Assembly: GCA_030837505.1 (NCBI GenBank)
Contig: JAUPKJ010000018.1
Coordinates: 1-32,267 of the forward strand
Length of the DNA: 32,267 nt
Direction of reading: 5' to 3'
Source: Actinomycetota bacterium
Lineage (GTDB): Bacteria; Actinomycetota; Actinomycetes; Actinomycetales; Kineosporiaceae
The translations under genes were made by a program, and so were the position numbers. The notes beneath the pieces are model-generated. The model searched no databases, was not told the DNA's origin, and saw nothing but the letters and a program-made list of their open reading frames with translations. Numbering within the stretch: position 1 is the first letter of the stretch; the number at the start of each line of letters is the position of its first letter. Shown piece by piece: positions 31,696 through 32,267 of this stretch.

Positions 31696-31971
31696 TCAGG
31701 TGACCGTGCCGGTAACGGATGTTCCCGACCTGATGACGTGGTAGGTGACCCGGACCCCGTTCCAAAGGTTGAAGGTGAGCGTCACCGGGACCCGGTCCTC
31801 GACCGTCGTCCTGGCGTCGCTCTGCACCCCCGACAGGGGGGAACGGACGGACCGGGAGGGGAAGGATCCGTCGGACGTGTGTGCGGGTACCGCCGTCGCG
31901 ATGCCGGCGGCCGCCACGAGGCTCCCCGACACGATCAGGGCGAGCGTCCTGAGAGGTCTGTGCCGGCGCAT
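31696..31971 (-). CDS. Small secreted protein of unknown function
   Basis: A 91-residue protein with an N-terminal export signal (MRRHRPLR then a hydrophobic run at 9-30). The mature part ends with strands VPVTLTFNLWNGVRVTYHVI and a short Thr-rich tail. No family is recognised. The start is ATG with GGAGGG upstream. It lies 126 bases before the DUF3237 gene on the same strand and the two may be co-transcribed from the strong promoter at 32153-32181. Confidence 0.7.
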   Translation of the reverse strand: MRRHRPLRTLALIVSGSLVAAAGIATAVPAHTSDGSFPSRSVRSPLSGVQSDARTTVEDRVPVTLTFNLWNGVRVTYHVIRSGTSVTGTVT

Positions 31972-32152
31972 GGTCCCTCCCCTGTTCTCCCTGTGAGGGG
32001 GCACGCTCGTGTTCCAAAGAGGAAGACGGAACGGGATCCGGGGATCCAGGACGCTGACGACCCGTCGAGGACGCGCGGTCCCGGACCCGCTCGTTCACGG
32101 TGGAGGTCTCCGATCGAGCTGCTCCCACCGGACACCGGAATGAATGTCACCA

Positions 32153-32181
32153 AGTATCCCGATCAGACACAAAACAGTCAA
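32153..32181 (-). promoter_or_regulatory. Strong sigma-70-type promoter
   Basis: On the minus strand TTGACT (32176-32181), a 17-bp spacer and GATACT (32153-32158), set in an AT-richer patch. It points to the small secreted protein gene with a leader of about 175 bases. The downstream stretch to 31972 contains no other gene. Confidence 0.75.
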
Positions 32182-32267
32182 ACGTCACGTAACAAACCCA
32201 GCCCGTCCACGACGGGACGGATACCCGGGCAGCCCCGCAAGGCTGCGCTCCGTCCGTACCGCACAGG
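32182..32267. other. Window edge with a short hairpin
   Basis: CCCGTC / GACGGG with a 3-base loop (32202-32216). A further small stem (GCAGCC/GGCTGC) lies about 20 bases on. They may belong to a terminator of a gene outside the window. I see no coding region. Confidence 0.3.

Noticed and set aside
32202-32267. The hairpins at the right edge as a possible tRNA or riboswitch
   Set aside because: The stems are too short and no cloverleaf or known aptamer core is visible.

Overview
This window comes from a very GC-rich actinobacterium (phylum Actinomycetota). The evidence is the strong G/C third-position bias of every convincing gene, frequent GTG/TTG starts, a fused FbiC enzyme for coenzyme F420, a MurT-type lipid II amidation ligase, a DUF3263/LytR_C gene pair, a HelR/HelD-type RNA polymerase motor and promoters that appear to give leaderless transcripts. 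I cannot name the genus. I see no rRNA, tRNA, CRISPR array, insertion sequence or phage gene, so the stretch reads as ordinary chromosome with some accessory material.

Layout. 1-3957: a Pro/Gln/Tyr-rich partial gene, murT, a cold-shock gene with its terminator, a LytR_C membrane protein, a DUF3263 protein and uracil-DNA glycosylase. 4068-8731: a small winged-helix-like protein, fbiC and a divergent acetyl-CoA hydrolase/CoA-transferase. 8783-11805: an orphan PAS histidine kinase facing two tandem YbjN-like proteins. 11940-13715: a lipoprotein and a CbiX chelatase under a cobalamin riboswitch, with a 24-codon leader ORF between switch and chelatase. 13993-18213: a Ycf46-like AAA+ ATPase and a HelR-like motor. 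18255-21763: an operon of one fused double MinD-type ATPase with four predicted [4Fe-4S] sites and two NifX-like cofactor carriers, divergent from a PadR regulator across a 14-bp palindrome. 21786-25149: a phospholipase-D-like protein, then a TetR regulator divergent from a six-span membrane protein across 17-bp phased repeats. 25272-31971: mostly envelope or secreted proteins (NlpC/P60-like with VCBS repeats, SH3-like lipoprotein, PstS-like membrane receptor, double DUF3237 protein, small secreted protein), plus a GNAT acetyltransferase with a thioredoxin-like tail.

Best candidate for something undescribed: the PadR / fused Fe-S ATPase / NifX-like module at 18255-21763. Two ATPases that I know as separate neighbouring genes in anaerobes form one 677-residue chain here. 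The three operon genes are coupled by 4-base start/stop overlaps, and the divergent regulator has a Cys-x2-Cys-x5-Cys motif that could itself bind a metal or cluster. The riboswitch-leader ORF-cbiX arrangement is the second most interesting. Functions are family inferences from reading the sequence; no database search was run.
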